Notes: a model not told the origin generated them from the letters alone. A DNA stretch of 64,000 nt from Cordylochernes scorpioides (GCA_030710605.1 CP092880.1:19963791-20027790), one strand, 5' to 3'; shown: positions 1 through 10,784, counted from the stretch's first letter. Numbers and translations: made by a program.

Positions 1-2117
1 AGGACCAGTCGGCATCAAAGCCACCGCGGCCATGTTAAAATGACACCGGTTGCAGCGGCGTCAGGTTAACATGACACCTCCAATTTCAATAGGCCTGTAT
101 CTTTGGCACAGCAGAATGCTAGATTTTCGTGTCCAAATAACTTACCAGATTAAAACGGATAGGAAAGATATATAAAATTCCTTTTATAGCAAATCTTATT
201 TTTATAAGGTTATCGATCCTTTAAATGACATCATATGAGACGCCATATTATACCATCGTAAAAAGACGATTAAATACCCAAAATGGCGCCCATCGCCACG
301 ACAATGTTCCAATCTTCAACACTCTTCACTGTCAATCATTCAATTATATGACTTTTGGGTACGCTTTTAATATGAACAAACACAACATTACCGGCTCATT
401 CGTTAGGAATAAAAAATAATTTAACCTCTCATTTCTCCATATGTAACGCAATGTTACATGGAAAAAAGATCTGTTAAATTAATATTTTAAATGATTTTTC
501 CCAAGCGTAACAAGCCGGCGTTTGGGTAGGCTCACCTAAAAATTTTGCAGACCAAACTGCATAAAACGCTCTGCAATCTTTTTAGCGCCTAAGACATGCA
601 CTAAACACTTCATGTATCCAAAGTCCCCATCTTCCACTACACTACAGCATTTTTAGGGATCAAGATCGCTCCCCGTCTGGTCTCACATAATATAATCGGG
701 AAGATCTGGCATAGACCAACTTCTCAGACCGGACCAAAGCGACATAGGGCCACATTGCCTCCCCATAGGTCAAACTAAAGACACCAATAATCTTGGACCT
801 ACACCTAGACCTTGTGTGAATATGTTCCTTTCTTTTTTTTTCAGGAACGAATATTTTTGTTTTCTTTTAACTTTTCTTCAAAAGAGACATTTTTTGTTCC
901 ATTTGTTTATCTAATCATTAATAACCTTTAATTATATTATATTTTTTTGTATAAAATCTTGAATAATTATTTTTTTTAATTTTTTTTTTTACTTTTCAAT
1001 TATAATCAAATTTTTATTCCAACATTATTTTAACAACTTTATTTTAACAATGGCAAAACAGTTAATTCTTTCAATAATCATTTTAATTCATTATTATATC
1101 TTTTATATATTACTAATTCTCATTATTATATCTTTTATATTTTACTAATTCATTATTATATCTTTCATATAGTACATGTTTGATCTTATCCACTTATACT
1201 TTTTTTATCCACAATCACATTTTTATCTTTTTATTCACTATATTTTTGTTTAATTACTTTATTATATGACAATGTTGGTTTATCATCAACTATCGGGCAT
1301 ATACAACAATCGTTTACAACAATCTATTTCTCTAACCACTTCAGTGTACTTTACACTACTATCTTTCTCTCCGCCATTGCTTCACATCAACGTAGAGAAA
1401 CGACAGTACTGCTTGACAATTTTTCTTTTGATTTCGTAATTCAACAAACTCTTTGAAAACACCGTTCCCCAGAAGTACAAGTCTCGACTTTTTGGTCTGA
1501 ACACGTTTCAAAAGTTTATTTCAATCATCCGCAGAACACATCACCAACGCATGCACAGAGCGTTCACTTTTTTCAACTTTCAATTTTTTTCAGCTCTAGC
1601 GGACCACAATCAACCTTTGATTTCAAGTCAAGTCAGACCACCTACTGTCGCTACAACAATTCTACGTATCACATGGCTCTACCACCCCTTTCAATCATAT
1701 TAATTCTTTTCTTCAACTTTTTAACCCAATAACCCTACAATTGTGACAAAGCACTGTAACCTTATACAGGATCACAGGTGAAACATTGCCTAGGAAGACG
1801 CACAAGTCTATATCCTCGCTTTGCACCTGGACCTAAGTATTTGATTGTCTGTGCAACACTTACAATTGCATATTCTTCAACCCCTAACCCTTTCCAACGC
1901 CCGCCAACAATCTTTTAGAACATCATTTTTTATCATCATTATTTTTTAGCAAACAAAGGTTTTATCTACAGTTCTCTTTTATAATGAATATCATAACTTT
2001 TAAATTAAACATAAGTTTTATTTTGATAATTTTCAGATATATTCAAATAAACATCTTGTTATAGCCCTTTTTCCCTCACAGTTTTAATTAATTAAAAGAA
2101 ATTTTAATTACTTACCT
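1..2117. other. AT-rich noncoding DNA, no gene seen
   Basis: No convincing coding region, TE protein or RNA gene is visible. The longest reading frame (225-419) is short and unlike any family I know. Between about 830 and 1260 the sequence is strongly A/T-biased with repeated short motifs around TTCATTATTATATC. A less AT-rich patch lies at about 640-800. Confidence 0.5.
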
Positions 2118-2965
2118 GTGTTAGAGAGGCTTTACCCGCTTAAACCCGGATAAACCCTTTCACTCACGGGGCCCATCTATGATAATTTAAACCAACAACC
2201 CTATATATTATAATCTTTATAACAAGATTGTCATGTTGTATATAGAACTAATTATAAACTATAACTAATTATACGCATAATTGACGTGTGTCCTTGTATC
2301 CCCATATGTAATGTACTGAGGATGAATAAATAAAAATATATAATAGATTAAAAACTGAGTTAAGAGCCAGAGAGAGATTTACAAAGTAACTTCTAAAGAT
2401 AGATGGAAGCCCAGACTGGTGCCAGAGTCGAGTTGCGGACACGTGCAGAAAGGCAATACTTCCTGGTCCACTTCCTAGTCCCCTTCCTGGTCCAATAAAG
2501 TTGTTTAAATAGGACCCCACGTAGCAACAGCCATTCTCAGTTCCAGTCAGTTCCCCATCTGCGTGTCGCCGGTTGTCACCAACTCATCGACGATGTAAAA
2601 CAGTAAGAAATCTTCTCGATCTCCATCTTTGCTCTTGGCTCGCTTTTTATCTATTCAAGGAACTTCCCTTCTACAACGTGTCGCTTCGTTTTTTGTGTGT
2701 GTGGACATTCCCAGCTTTTCCACTCTGCCTCGACCACGACTGCCTGTACTTTGGGAGAACTGTTAAAGGTCCTACAAGGTGCAGCGAGGTACTGGAAAAC
2801 TCTCCACCCCTGACTGTCCCTCGCGGTTACTACAGGTTTGACCCTCGGTTGCCACAACTTATAGCGAGAGTCGACGAGGTTCTACAACAGGCTTACCAAA
2901 CCTCAACGCATTATTACAGCTAGTCGACAGGATCCCTAATCACAGAATAGGATCCCAACCTATTA
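2118..2965 (+). repeat. possible LTR-like or unclassified repeat
   Basis: A GC-richer stretch with a 116-codon frame (2573-2923) that resembles no protein I recognise. Its right end (about 2910-2965, with GTCGACAGGATC followed by TATCACATATAT) is similar to 29600-29675, where the same motif occurs twice. That suggests two copies of one repeat family ending in a similar way. An LTR is one possibility, but no partner LTR, primer site or polyprotein is joined to it. Confidence 0.25.
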
Positions 2966-3019
2966 TCACATATATATATCTAGAAAATTGATTAAAATTT
3001 TTATATGTTCTTTTCTCAT

Positions 3020-3165
3020 CTACGAATTCATGTAGCTGTCCGATGCCACCAACTTTTCTTTCCCTATATTCTAGAAAAATTGGACATTCCAGAAGTAGAT
3101 GTTATGAGTCTTGAATTTCTCCTCCGCAGAAACATCTCTTCACCGCGCCGATATTTGCCAAAATT
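3020..3165 (-). pseudogene. LINE reverse transcriptase C-terminal zinc motif fragment
   Basis: Read on the minus strand this gives a C-x-C-x7-H-x4-C motif (RCFCGGEIQDS, a stop, then HLLLECPIFLEYRE). That is the usual C-terminal cysteine/histidine motif of non-LTR retrotransposon ORF2 proteins. A stop codon sits just before the His. The same fragment is at 61520-61666 in the duplicate. The clade cannot be told from so little. Confidence 0.55.
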
Positions 3166-3593
3166 TTCCCAAAATTTCCATGATCAGTGATAAATTAGAT
3201 ATTAGAGCTTCATATACCAATAGTTTAAATCAATAAATATTTCTCTTGTGTTTAAAATTTTTTTGAAATTACGGCAAATACTATTCGGTCTGTACAAAAC
3301 TAATGGCTGATTTCAGTAATACAAATTTAAAGTTGTAAACGACATTTGAAATTATCCCGCATATGTTTCTTTTAAACGATAAAATCGAAATTTATTTTAA
3401 GGAGAAATAACGACTATTTCCAACCTTAGGGATGAAGTATGAAAGGATGAATTGTGAAGAGTAATTATTTAAAGCTTTGATTATTGCATATTATTTTAGT
3501 TTAACATTTTCAAGTCATATATCATTATGAAGCAAGTTTATTGCACTGTCATAATATTTTATAAATACAGTAGAACCTCCCTGTAAAGGACAA

Positions 3594-5083
3594 TATACAT
3601 GAATCCTGCCAAGAAGAAAAAGAAGGCCTACAAGCCCATCGTGAACGTCGCCGACCTGGAGAGGGAAGATGAGATGGTGATCTCACGCAACTGCAGCATC
3701 CTGAGCTCCATTGGCCATCCTGCCCTGAAATCCCTGCATGAGGACCTGATCCGCTACATCGCCTCGCGGACTGAAATGATCAAGCCCTCGCTACCGAAGT
3801 AGAGAACCTCACTGACACCCTCGAGTCCTTCGCAGAGTTGGACGAAATTGAGGAGGCCAACAAGCCCAAGACTGCTTGCCGTGGCACTCAAACCTGCCCT
3901 GCTCCTTCCTGCAAGGAAACCAGCTCCCAGATTGACCCAATCAAGCCCGCCACGCCTGCTCCTGCTGCTCTCCCTGCCAAGAAGCCTGCCTCCACCTTGC
4001 CTGCTCCTGCTCCAACCAAAAGGAAGCAGTCTGAGGCTCCCAACCCGCCTGCAAAGAGGACAAACCTGAATGGTCCTTCAAAACCTGCGCCTTCCCGCGT
4101 ATCCAAGCCTGCGGCCGCCCAAGTGATCCTCCATGGAGAAAAATCGGCGGCCCACACAGTGGTCATCTCTGATGACCCACAGGCTGACCCAAGGGAGATG
4201 CTAAAAGCTGTCCGCGCTGCCCACACTCTACCCCAAGGCGTTTGGGCCTCCCTGCACACCAAGGGGAAGCTGGTCCTCCACTCCAGTAATCCTGACACCA
4301 TCCCTGAGGTGACAACCTCCCTGGCCAGCAAGTTGAATGGAATGAAGGTCCGCCAGCAGAAGGAGATCCTGCCACGGATCTAGCTCTTCAAAGTGGATGA
4401 GGAGACATCCAACTCCACAATTGAGGAGACCTTCCTGGAAACCGCTGCTGTTAGAAAACTTCCTGGGGACAAGGTGGTGCGCGTGACGCACCGTTCTGCA
4501 CCCAGAAGCGGGACCTGCACCGCCTTCATCGAGGTGGACCTCAAGACCTTTAGAGCCCTGGGCGTTCGCGGGAGAATCGTGGTTGATGGAGTAATCCTCA
4601 AGTTCGAGGAGTCCATCCGCGCCCGCGTCTGCTTCCGCTGTTGTGGCTTCGGCCACAACTCTGCCCAATGCTCCAGAGCTCCTAAGTGCTTCCACTGCGG
4701 TCAAGACGGCCATGAAGGCCGCGCCTGCCCATCCATTGCTGACCAGCGCACCTCCAAATGTGCCAATTGCTGCTCCAAGGGCCTTCCTGACAAGCACGAG
4801 GCGAGAGCCTCAAGCTGCCCCATCCTGAAGTCTAGGGCCCTCAAGTTCTAGGCTTCAAGGACCTTCTGCCTCCAATTCCATCTGCCACTTCTACTGGATT
4901 CCTGGCCAATTCAATGCTCCTGCCTCACTGCACCTTGGCGCTGTTCCCCTGCTTGCCCAACATTTCCACTACCCCTGCGACACATCTCCTGCAGCCAGAT
5001 CCTAGGGTCCCTTGCCACCTGACATCGCGTTTGGGCTCAAAAATCATAACTTTTGGTTAGTAGCCCGTAAAACCATATTTTCT
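3594..5083 (+). mobile_element. ORF1-only non-LTR element (half-LINE, HAL1-like), copy A
   Basis: The element is bounded exactly by a 13-bp target duplication, as produced by LINE-type integration. It holds a single gag-like ORF1 and no endonuclease, reverse transcriptase or RNase H. The 3' end (about 4852-5083) is a short untranslated tail without obvious poly(A). The start codon lies five bases after the left boundary, so there is practically no 5' UTR. It may be a non-autonomous LINE that keeps only ORF1, comparable in design to mammalian HAL1; the relationship is by layout only. Confidence 0.7.
3599..4851 (+). pseudogene. LINE ORF1 (gag-like, CCHC zinc knuckles), broken copy
   Basis: The coding order is a short basic N-terminus (PAKKKKKAYK), a segment likely helical, a long Ala/Pro/Lys-rich linker, an RNA-binding-like region, and zinc knuckles near the C-terminus (CFRCCGFGHNSAQC, CFHCGQDGHEGRAC, then a third Cys-rich motif). 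This is the layout of ORF1 proteins of R1/I/Jockey-group LINEs, which coat the RNA and carry it to the target. Two lesions are seen. One base is missing near 3784 relative to copy B, shifting the frame after codon 61. A TAG stop at 4381 replaces the TGC of copy B. The third knuckle is intact here but broken in copy B. The reading frame is unusually GC-rich for the window. Confidence 0.8.
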
Positions 5084-5294
5084 CTGTAAAGGACAACACC
5101 TAATTGCAGAGCCAAAGTTTCCTTTAGGGAGAGGTGTCCTCTTACTGGAGAGTTGCTAAATTGTAAAAATGATAATTTTGCAAATAAAACTGTACTTTGT
5201 GAAGAGGTGCCCGCTAGCGGCGTGTCTGCTAAAGAGAGGTTTTACTGTATTTATATTTTCAATAATTTTTTCGCGATATCAGACGGTGTTAAAA

Positions 5295-6204
5295 ATGCTT
5301 TCAAAGCAGGAAATTCACATAATTTTGCTTCATGAGTTAAAACTCGGCCGCACCACTGTGGGGAAAAAAAAAAAACTCGAAATATCATCAGCGCGTGGAG
5401 CAAGGGTGATATTTCAGAACGTAATATGGGTAGGTGGTTCGAAAAATGTCGCAACGGTGATTCCCGTCTGTGGTTGACGACGACCATTTAAAGTCAATAA
5501 TAGAGGTGGATACAAACTACACTACACGAGAAGTAGCTGAAGAGCTCAACGTTAACCACTCTATAGTTGTTCGTCATTTGAAAAAATAGGAAGGGTGAAA
5601 AAGCTCGACAAATGGATACCATACAAATTGAGAGAAAATCATAAAAATCGCCGTTTTGAAGTTTCTATGAAACAAGAATGAGCCTTTTCTCGACCGTATT
5701 GTCACCTGAGAAGAAAAATGAATCCTCTATGACAACCAGCGTATATCGCAATGGTTGGACTATGTCGCAGCTCTGAAACATTTCCAAAAACCCAAATTGT
5801 ACCAAAAGAAGATTATGGGTGATTGTTTGGTAGTCTTGAGCAGGTTTGATTCATTACAGTTTCCTGAATCCTGGTGAAACAATTACAGCGGTGAAGTATT
5901 GTCAGAAATTTGACAAAATACACAAAAAACTTGCCTCATATGCCACGGATTGGTCAACAGTAAACGGCCTATCCTTCTTCACGACAACGCCCGACCCCAC
6001 ATCTCAATGATAAGGCGACAAAAGCAGAATGAGCTGGGATATGAAACTCTTGATCACCCACCATACTCAACAGACCTCTCACCTACCGACTACCACTTTT
6101 TTAAGCACCTCACCAACTTCCTGGGAGGGAAATGCTTTGAAAATCAAGGTGATACCGAAACAGCCTTTAAAGACTTCATTGCTTCTAGAACTCCAGAATT
6201 TTAG
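5295..6204 (+). pseudogene. mariner transposase, decayed
   Basis: The product would be a DD34D transposase that cuts and pastes its own element at TA sites. The N-terminus (MLSKQEIHIILL) and a helix-turn-helix region (around 5510-5580, TREVAEELNVNHS) are recognisable. The C-terminal half is open from 5950 to 6204 and has HDNARPH and SPTDYHFF. The spacing between these two aspartates is exactly 34 residues, diagnostic of mariner. Several frameshifts and stops lie between 5440 and 5945, so it is inactive. Relative to copy B at 63790 it has lost about 33 bp near 5460. Confidence 0.85.
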
Positions 6205-6515
6205 CAAAATACAATAAACCAGTTAGTTTTCCATTGGCAAGGATGTATAGATTCGAATGGTTTTATTCTTATTAATAGTTTTAAAAATTACCGCCAAAAA
6301 ACGGCAATATTTTTTGCACGAACCTAATATGTTGATAAACAATATATAATTGACTATGCGCAAATTTATTTTTAAAAAATCTGCAAGTCATTTTTATAAT
6401 TTTAATCAAGAAATCCATGTGTAATGGTGTAGATTAAGAAAATGCTTCGAAATCTCATTTCGTTGTTTTAAAGAAAAATGAATTGAGAGACGTAATCGAA
6501 ACTATATCTTACATA
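6205..6515. other. noncoding flank of the mariner copy
   Basis: AT-rich sequence in which no gene is seen. The part up to about 6330 probably holds the mariner 3' untranslated region and terminal repeat, but I could not pair it with a left inverted repeat. Confidence 0.4.
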
Positions 6516-6691
6516 GTCGGTGGATGAGAGGGTAACACGCTCGATTCCCGACAGTCATGAACTGGGATTGAATCCCGCGTTAAAAATTGTTTAATATGTG
6601 AATAACCTTCACATATTATTCACTGTTTCAATTATCATGAACTAGGTTGCTCTTGCTGAGTGGTACCTATTAATGTGAATTTGAACCAGAA
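6514..6691 (+). mobile_element. tRNA-derived SINE (family 1, LINE-tailed)
   Basis: The head carries a pol III A-box-like TGGATGAGAGGG and a B-box-like GGGATTGAATCCC. It is followed by a linker (TTTAATATGTGAATAACC) and the family tail CTAGGTTGCTCTTGCTGAG. Flanks CTATATCTTACA (left) and CTATATCCTACA (right) form a 12-bp target duplication with one mismatch, so this is an independent retroposition event. Confidence 0.8.
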
Positions 6692-6939
6692 TCTATATCC
6701 TACATTTTATTTACATTATGTACATTTTGGAAGGATCTCCTAACAACAAAGTCTTTCTCCAGGTATTTAGGGAATCTTCATTCAGGGCGACCGTTTAATG
6801 AGGTTGAAGCTCTCCTGGGTAAGAGGTCTGGGATAGCAGGATGACCAGTACCGGTGGATCAGCCTCAGACCACTGGACCAACAGCCCATGAAGGATTATA
6901 GAGCAGAGGTCGGATGTGCAGAAGGAGATAAGGCTAGAC

Positions 6940-7147
6940 CAGGGGTCGGTAAACTGCGGTTCGTGAGCCACATACGGCTCTTTGGATGTGAAGCTGAGGC
7001 TCTTTATATAGTTCCATACGTAAATATTATTTATATGAGTGCTATTTATTGTTTGCAAGAAAAAAAATTCGTGGCTCTTTAAAAACTTTGAAATTTTGTA
7101 ATTTGTAATTTTTGACTCTCTTCCGACTCAAAGTTTGCCAACTCCTG
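6940..7147. mobile_element. hAT-type MITE with perfect 8-bp target duplication
   Basis: It starts CAGGGGTCGGTAAACTGCGG and ends with the complementary AGTTTGCCAACTCCTG. It is flanked on both sides by GGCTAGAC (6932-6939 and 7148-7155), the 8-bp duplication typical of hAT transposons. There is no coding capacity. A second, inverted and interrupted copy lies at 17340-17724. Confidence 0.88.
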
Positions 7148-7302
7148 GGCTAGACGAAATATCAATTCTGCATCATGCCCCGAGAAGTAGCAACGTCCAA
7201 ATATTACCGTTCAACGCTAATCATGAGCAAATTTGTGGAAGTCTTCCATTTTTCCAGGAGTTCGCCAACTAAATATTTATTCTTCACCAATTATTTTATT
7301 TA

Positions 7303-7477
7303 CAGTAGAACCTCCATGAGAGGATACTCACGCTAGAGGACACCTCTCTATAAATGACAGTTTTCATTGCCAAAATTACCATTTTTACTATTTAGCAACT
7401 ATCCTGTAAGAGGACATCTCTCCTTAAAGGACACTTTGGCTCTGTAATTAGGTGTCCTTTACAGGGAGGTTCTACTG
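7303..7477. mobile_element. pogo/Tigger-like MITE
   Basis: Complete copy with ends CAGTAGAACCTCCATGAGAG and GGGAGGTTCTACTG between TA dinucleotides. The two halves are imperfect inverted copies of one another, so the RNA or single strand could fold into one long hairpin. Confidence 0.85.
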
Positions 7478-7684
7478 TATATGTATATTTTATCAATTAT
7501 TTTAGAGATTTATATCTATTTATTCATATATCATTCTTATTCATTCTATGTATTCATTTTTTTATTTAACCTTATATGAATATTGTAATAAAGTAGTTTC
7601 AAAATCTCCACCAAAGGATAGTACATTACTTTGGAAAGTTACACAAGAAGCTCCAGTGGTGGAGTTCATAGGGAGATAAACTGT

Positions 7685-7966
7685 TTAAGAGTTCCCACCC
7701 AGAGAGTGCTTGTCATACAGATACTCCATGAGTCCAGTCCCACAGGATTCACGTTGGTGACATGGTTGCCCAGCTCTTTGATGTCCTACACCTCCATGTA
7801 CTCCGTCTTAATGAAGTCACAGCACTGGCATCGTTGTGAGTGGTGGACAAACTGCAGGTCCAGCATTTCTTCAGAAGTTGTGACGATGTTCAAGACAGCA
7901 AGATGCAGCAGGTTCAGCGGACTGTGTGGCTGATAAGACATAGGAAAGACGGCGATGTTCCACGAC
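7685..7966 (-). pseudogene. ferritin heavy-chain-like C-terminal fragment, broken
   Basis: Read on the minus strand toward lower coordinates this encodes a ferritin C-terminus: EEMLDLQF, CCDFIKTEYMEV, a stop, then DIKELGNHVTN, and in another frame GLMEYLYDKHSLGGNS followed by TAA. These match helices D and E and the conserved tail of ferritin subunits (iron storage, ferroxidase cage). At least one in-frame stop and one frameshift are present. The piece runs into the 100-N gap at 7967, so the N-terminal two-thirds is not visible, and the sequence beyond the gap is retroelement instead. No intron is evident, so a retrocopied pseudogene is likely. Assembly error is an alternative for the frameshift. 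Confidence 0.72.
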
Positions 7967-8066
7967 NNNNNNNNNNNNNNNNNNNNNNNNNNNNNNNNNN
8001 NNNNNNNNNNNNNNNNNNNNNNNNNNNNNNNNNNNNNNNNNNNNNNNNNNNNNNNNNNNNNNNNNN
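7967..8066. other. assembly gap of 100 N
   Basis: A run of exactly 100 N, so the real length is unknown. It separates the ferritin-like fragment from a gypsy remnant. Confidence 0.99.
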
Positions 8067-9317
8067 GCTTAGTTATTTCGGGGAACTGTGCCAATATATT
8101 GTAATATTTTTCGTTCTTGTTTTATGGTGCTGGTGATACTTGTGCTGTCAATGGACATGACATCACCTAGAATTGAGAGGTTAATTATGCCATCAATTAG
8201 CCTTTTATTGCTAATGTCAAGTATCAACTTGAATTATTTAAAAAGTCAGCTCCAATAATTCTTTGTTCACTTTGGCGATGATGAAACACCACTGAAAGGA
8301 TCGCCTTAGGCCCAAATCTATTGATCACCTTAGTACCAAAAGTTTACTATTTTGGAACCATTTTGCAGCAATAGCAAGAGTTCGTGCTTGGCACATCCTA
8401 TCAGTTGCGGAATTACGCTGACGTCAGCACCGCTGTCTATCAGAACTGCAGACCCGTTTCTTTGTCCTTAACAAATAGACGATGTTTGCGACTATCCTGT
8501 ATTTGGTCAGCAACAAAACTAGTCGCTAGTTTTGCCGCTGGTTCCCGTTTCCCGACTCCTTCCAGCTACATGGAGGCTTGCACTTGTTTGGTAAACATTT
8601 GGCGCCAAAACGGAAGTGGTAAAAGCAATATTTACCATCAGGGTTGAAGCGTTTCCGGAATTGCTTCGTGGTCTTGAATAGGTCCTATTTTCAGATCGAG
8701 ATCTCGACCTCTCAGTCGCAATTCAGACACCTGTTTTTACGAGGTCTTCAATTTTAGCGAGCAACTGTTCCATTGGGATGAGGCTTCCTTTACCTGGTAT
8801 AGTTCCTTTGAGGGATTTATTTCATTTATCTTATCAGCCATTATGGCCAACTTGCTTATAACCTCGTCGCTTACTATTAGATGTTTTTGATTGAGATTGG
8901 CAATTTGTCCAGCCCTAAGGTTTTAATCAAATTTTCAGGAACATCTGGGTAGCGAGGGATATTAATTTTTGAAGTAATTGTCTTGGTTTCATGTCTCCTA
9001 GTCAATACCGGAAATAAGTTGTTTTATTCTCTGACCTTCACTTTGTCTGAACGATTCTAGCAGCCGCAACTTAGAGTCAGAGTATTTGGTGTCGCTTCTG
9101 CTATTTATTATATCCCAAATACTTCCATGTATTTCGGTTCTAGCTGGGAGATCAAATAATTGAACTTCGTTTCTTCCTGAACAAGGCCATTTATTTTAAA
9201 CTGAGCTTCAACCTGATGGAACCATAATTCGGGCTTTTCAACCCAGAAAGGTGGGATCTTAATGCTGAATTTGCATAATTCTGTAGCAATTTCGCTAGGC
9301 TTATTTTCTGATTCCAT
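8067..9317 (-). pseudogene. Ty3/gypsy gag-protease remnant
   Basis: On the minus strand the reading starts with a gag-like domain (9317-9108: IKIPPFWVEKPELWFHQ, then QLEPKYMEV) and continues, with stops and frameshifts, to a retropepsin region. The protease active-site motif LIDSGADVSVIP is readable at about 8410-8445, and downstream of it is GADFL near 8230. Gag followed by an aspartic protease is the order expected in Ty3/gypsy elements. The remainder (reverse transcriptase, RNase H, integrase) would lie past the 100-N gap and is not seen. Confidence 0.75.
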
Positions 9318-9540
9318 TTTTTTTTGTTAAAAATAATATTTGATAAAGAAAATCTAATTAAAGTAATAGGCAAAATTTAAAAATATTAGACGAAATTATC
9401 TGAAGGTATATTAAAAGAAAAATTAGCAATAATATAAATGGGTAATATGTAAAATAAAATCTGGATCTTGAACAGGAATCGCTAATTCAAAGTTGTTCTT
9501 TTTTTTAGGCTTGGCTTGCCTTCGTATTTGGCTTTATTTG

Positions 9541-9559
9541 GATCACGTCCGGCTCACCA
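9541..9559 (-). other. candidate primer-binding site of the gypsy remnant
   Basis: On the minus strand TGGTGAGCCGGACGTGATC sits upstream of gag, about 220 bp before its start, where a tRNA primer-binding site would be expected just inside the 5' LTR. The adjoining sequence at 9560-9650 would then be the LTR end. The LTR itself cannot be verified because no second copy is in the window. Confidence 0.4.
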
Positions 9560-9821
9560 ATATATGTGTGGGCATTTCTTGAGGCTCAATTATTACAACT
9601 TTGAAAAAAACATTTATTTTCTTCACACATATTAATTCAATATCTTATATCTAAAATGTCTTTATATAAAGTTTTGTTTACAATTCGAAGGCAACAATAT
9701 TATTAATGATGATAAAAATATTTTTTACAAAAAGATTATAATTTCTAACTATCAATTATAACCAAAAATAAAATATACAAATTGAATTTAAATTCTCTAG
9801 AATAATTATTGAGAATGAGTG
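9560..9821. other. AT-rich noncoding, possibly LTR remains
   Basis: Very AT-rich with no open frame of note. The first 90 bases may be the end of the gypsy LTR; for the rest I see nothing. Confidence 0.3.
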
Positions 9822-10418
9822 GTGTCCTACAAATGTTTTTCTGTTAGAATTTTGTTCCTGCACACTAAAAATGAACTGGCTTCACCCGTGGTCTCAGTTT
9901 TTTGGAATTTTTCCCGATATAATTTTGTATCTGATAATCAAACATGATACAGCAATAATGTTACGATGTACTAGAGCGCCATCTGTTATCAAATTATAAA
10001 ACTATTTTAGTGGCGTAATTGTCATCCATCATATTCTGACTAAAAAAACAACTATTTTTGCCCAGAACCTGTCAATTTTATTTTTTATTGGCTAAAAATC
10101 CGATAAATATATTTTCCAGATTTTTCTCTATGTCCTGTCAAAACACGTTTTACATGTACATTAGGTCAGCTGATATTACTTCCCATCTTCACAGCTAGAG
10201 GCGCTGCTTGCGAGCGAAAAGTCAAATTTGCAGCGCAATTTGTAAATAACTCGAAGAATATTCGGGATAGAGACCTGAAATTTTCACTATAAGTTTTTCC
10301 AGATTCTACTCTATATACTTTCAAAATTTCAGTCAGATTAGTTACGTATTGTGGACGTGTATAGCCGACATAGGAACAAACACACATACATACATACATA
10401 CACTGACTTTTATATATA
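9822..10418 (-). mobile_element. Helitron-family A fragment
   Basis: Minus-strand copy of the non-autonomous Helitron family that recurs at 20568, 27390-27980, 28568, 48071 and 48844. Shared landmarks are AACTGGCTTCACCCGTGGTC, TTTTTCCCGATAT and the tract ending in GTGTATAGCCGACATAGG followed by ACATACATACAT. The 5' terminus abuts the next Helitron (10419), head to head. The 3' terminal hairpin is absent, so this copy is truncated. Confidence 0.65.
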
Positions 10419-10774
10419 TCTATATATATATAAAAATCAAAGTTTGTATGTTTGTTTGTTTTTATGTCCGGTATACAAATTCGCAGTAGTTCACTAATTC
10501 AAACCAAAATTTCCATACATAGGTAGAAAAATACGGGGAAGACGATAGGCTATTTTAAAAAATATATAAATCAATTATTAAAACTATATATTCAAATTAT
10601 TCTACTTAGCTCACGAACAGCGCCCTCTATCAAAGATTAGATTAAATTATGCTGATGCAAACAAATAGATAATGCTAATAACGAACAATTATAAAAAAAT
10701 ATTATCTAAATATATATTACTCGGGTAGATATGCACACGGGTCAATCCCGGGCGAAGCCCGGTCACCCGTCTAG
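10419..10774 (+). mobile_element. small complete non-autonomous Helitron, 356 bp
   Basis: It starts TCTATATATATATAAAAATC and ends with a GC-rich hairpin (CCCGGGCGAAGCCCGG) followed by CACCCGTCTAG. The flanking bases are A before and T after, the canonical A/T Helitron target. It has no coding capacity. All Helitron hallmarks (TC start, subterminal hairpin, CTAG end, no target duplication) are present. Confidence 0.85.
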
Positions 10775-10784
10775 TAGGGATATA

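Larger units (their letters stand above)
3568..5247. mobile_element. pogo/Tigger-like MITE, split by an inserted ORF1-only element (copy A)
   Basis: The ends are CAGTAGAACCTCCCTGTAAA and a complementary right end GAGAGGTTTTACTG, flanked by TA on both sides as expected for Tc1/mariner/pogo targets. The interior matches the other MITE copies in this window (GGACACCTCTC, AATTACCATTTTTA and GCAATTAGGTGT modules in inverted order). A 1490-bp foreign element sits after the first 26 bp and has duplicated 13 bp of the MITE (CTGTAAAGGACAA at 3581-3593 and 5084-5096). Confidence 0.85.
2972..5479 (+). repeat. duplicated block, copy A
   Basis: This block is repeated in the same orientation at 61473-64000, about 58.5 kb away, with only scattered substitutions and small indels. 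Both copies have the same order: AT-rich lead with a LINE tail on the minus strand, left end of a pogo-like MITE, inserted ORF1-only element, rest of the MITE, then a mariner transposase. The left boundary is sharp, just before CTAGAAAATT at 2980. Copy A lacks about 33 bp of the mariner near 5460 that copy B keeps. Homology probably continues past the window end on the copy B side. Confidence 0.92.

Noticed and set aside
3888-4797. Long minus-strand frames opposite the ORF1 genes (also 62388-63339)
   Set aside because: They are shadows of the GC-rich, codon-biased plus-strand ORF1. They lack domain features and the plus strand has zinc knuckles.
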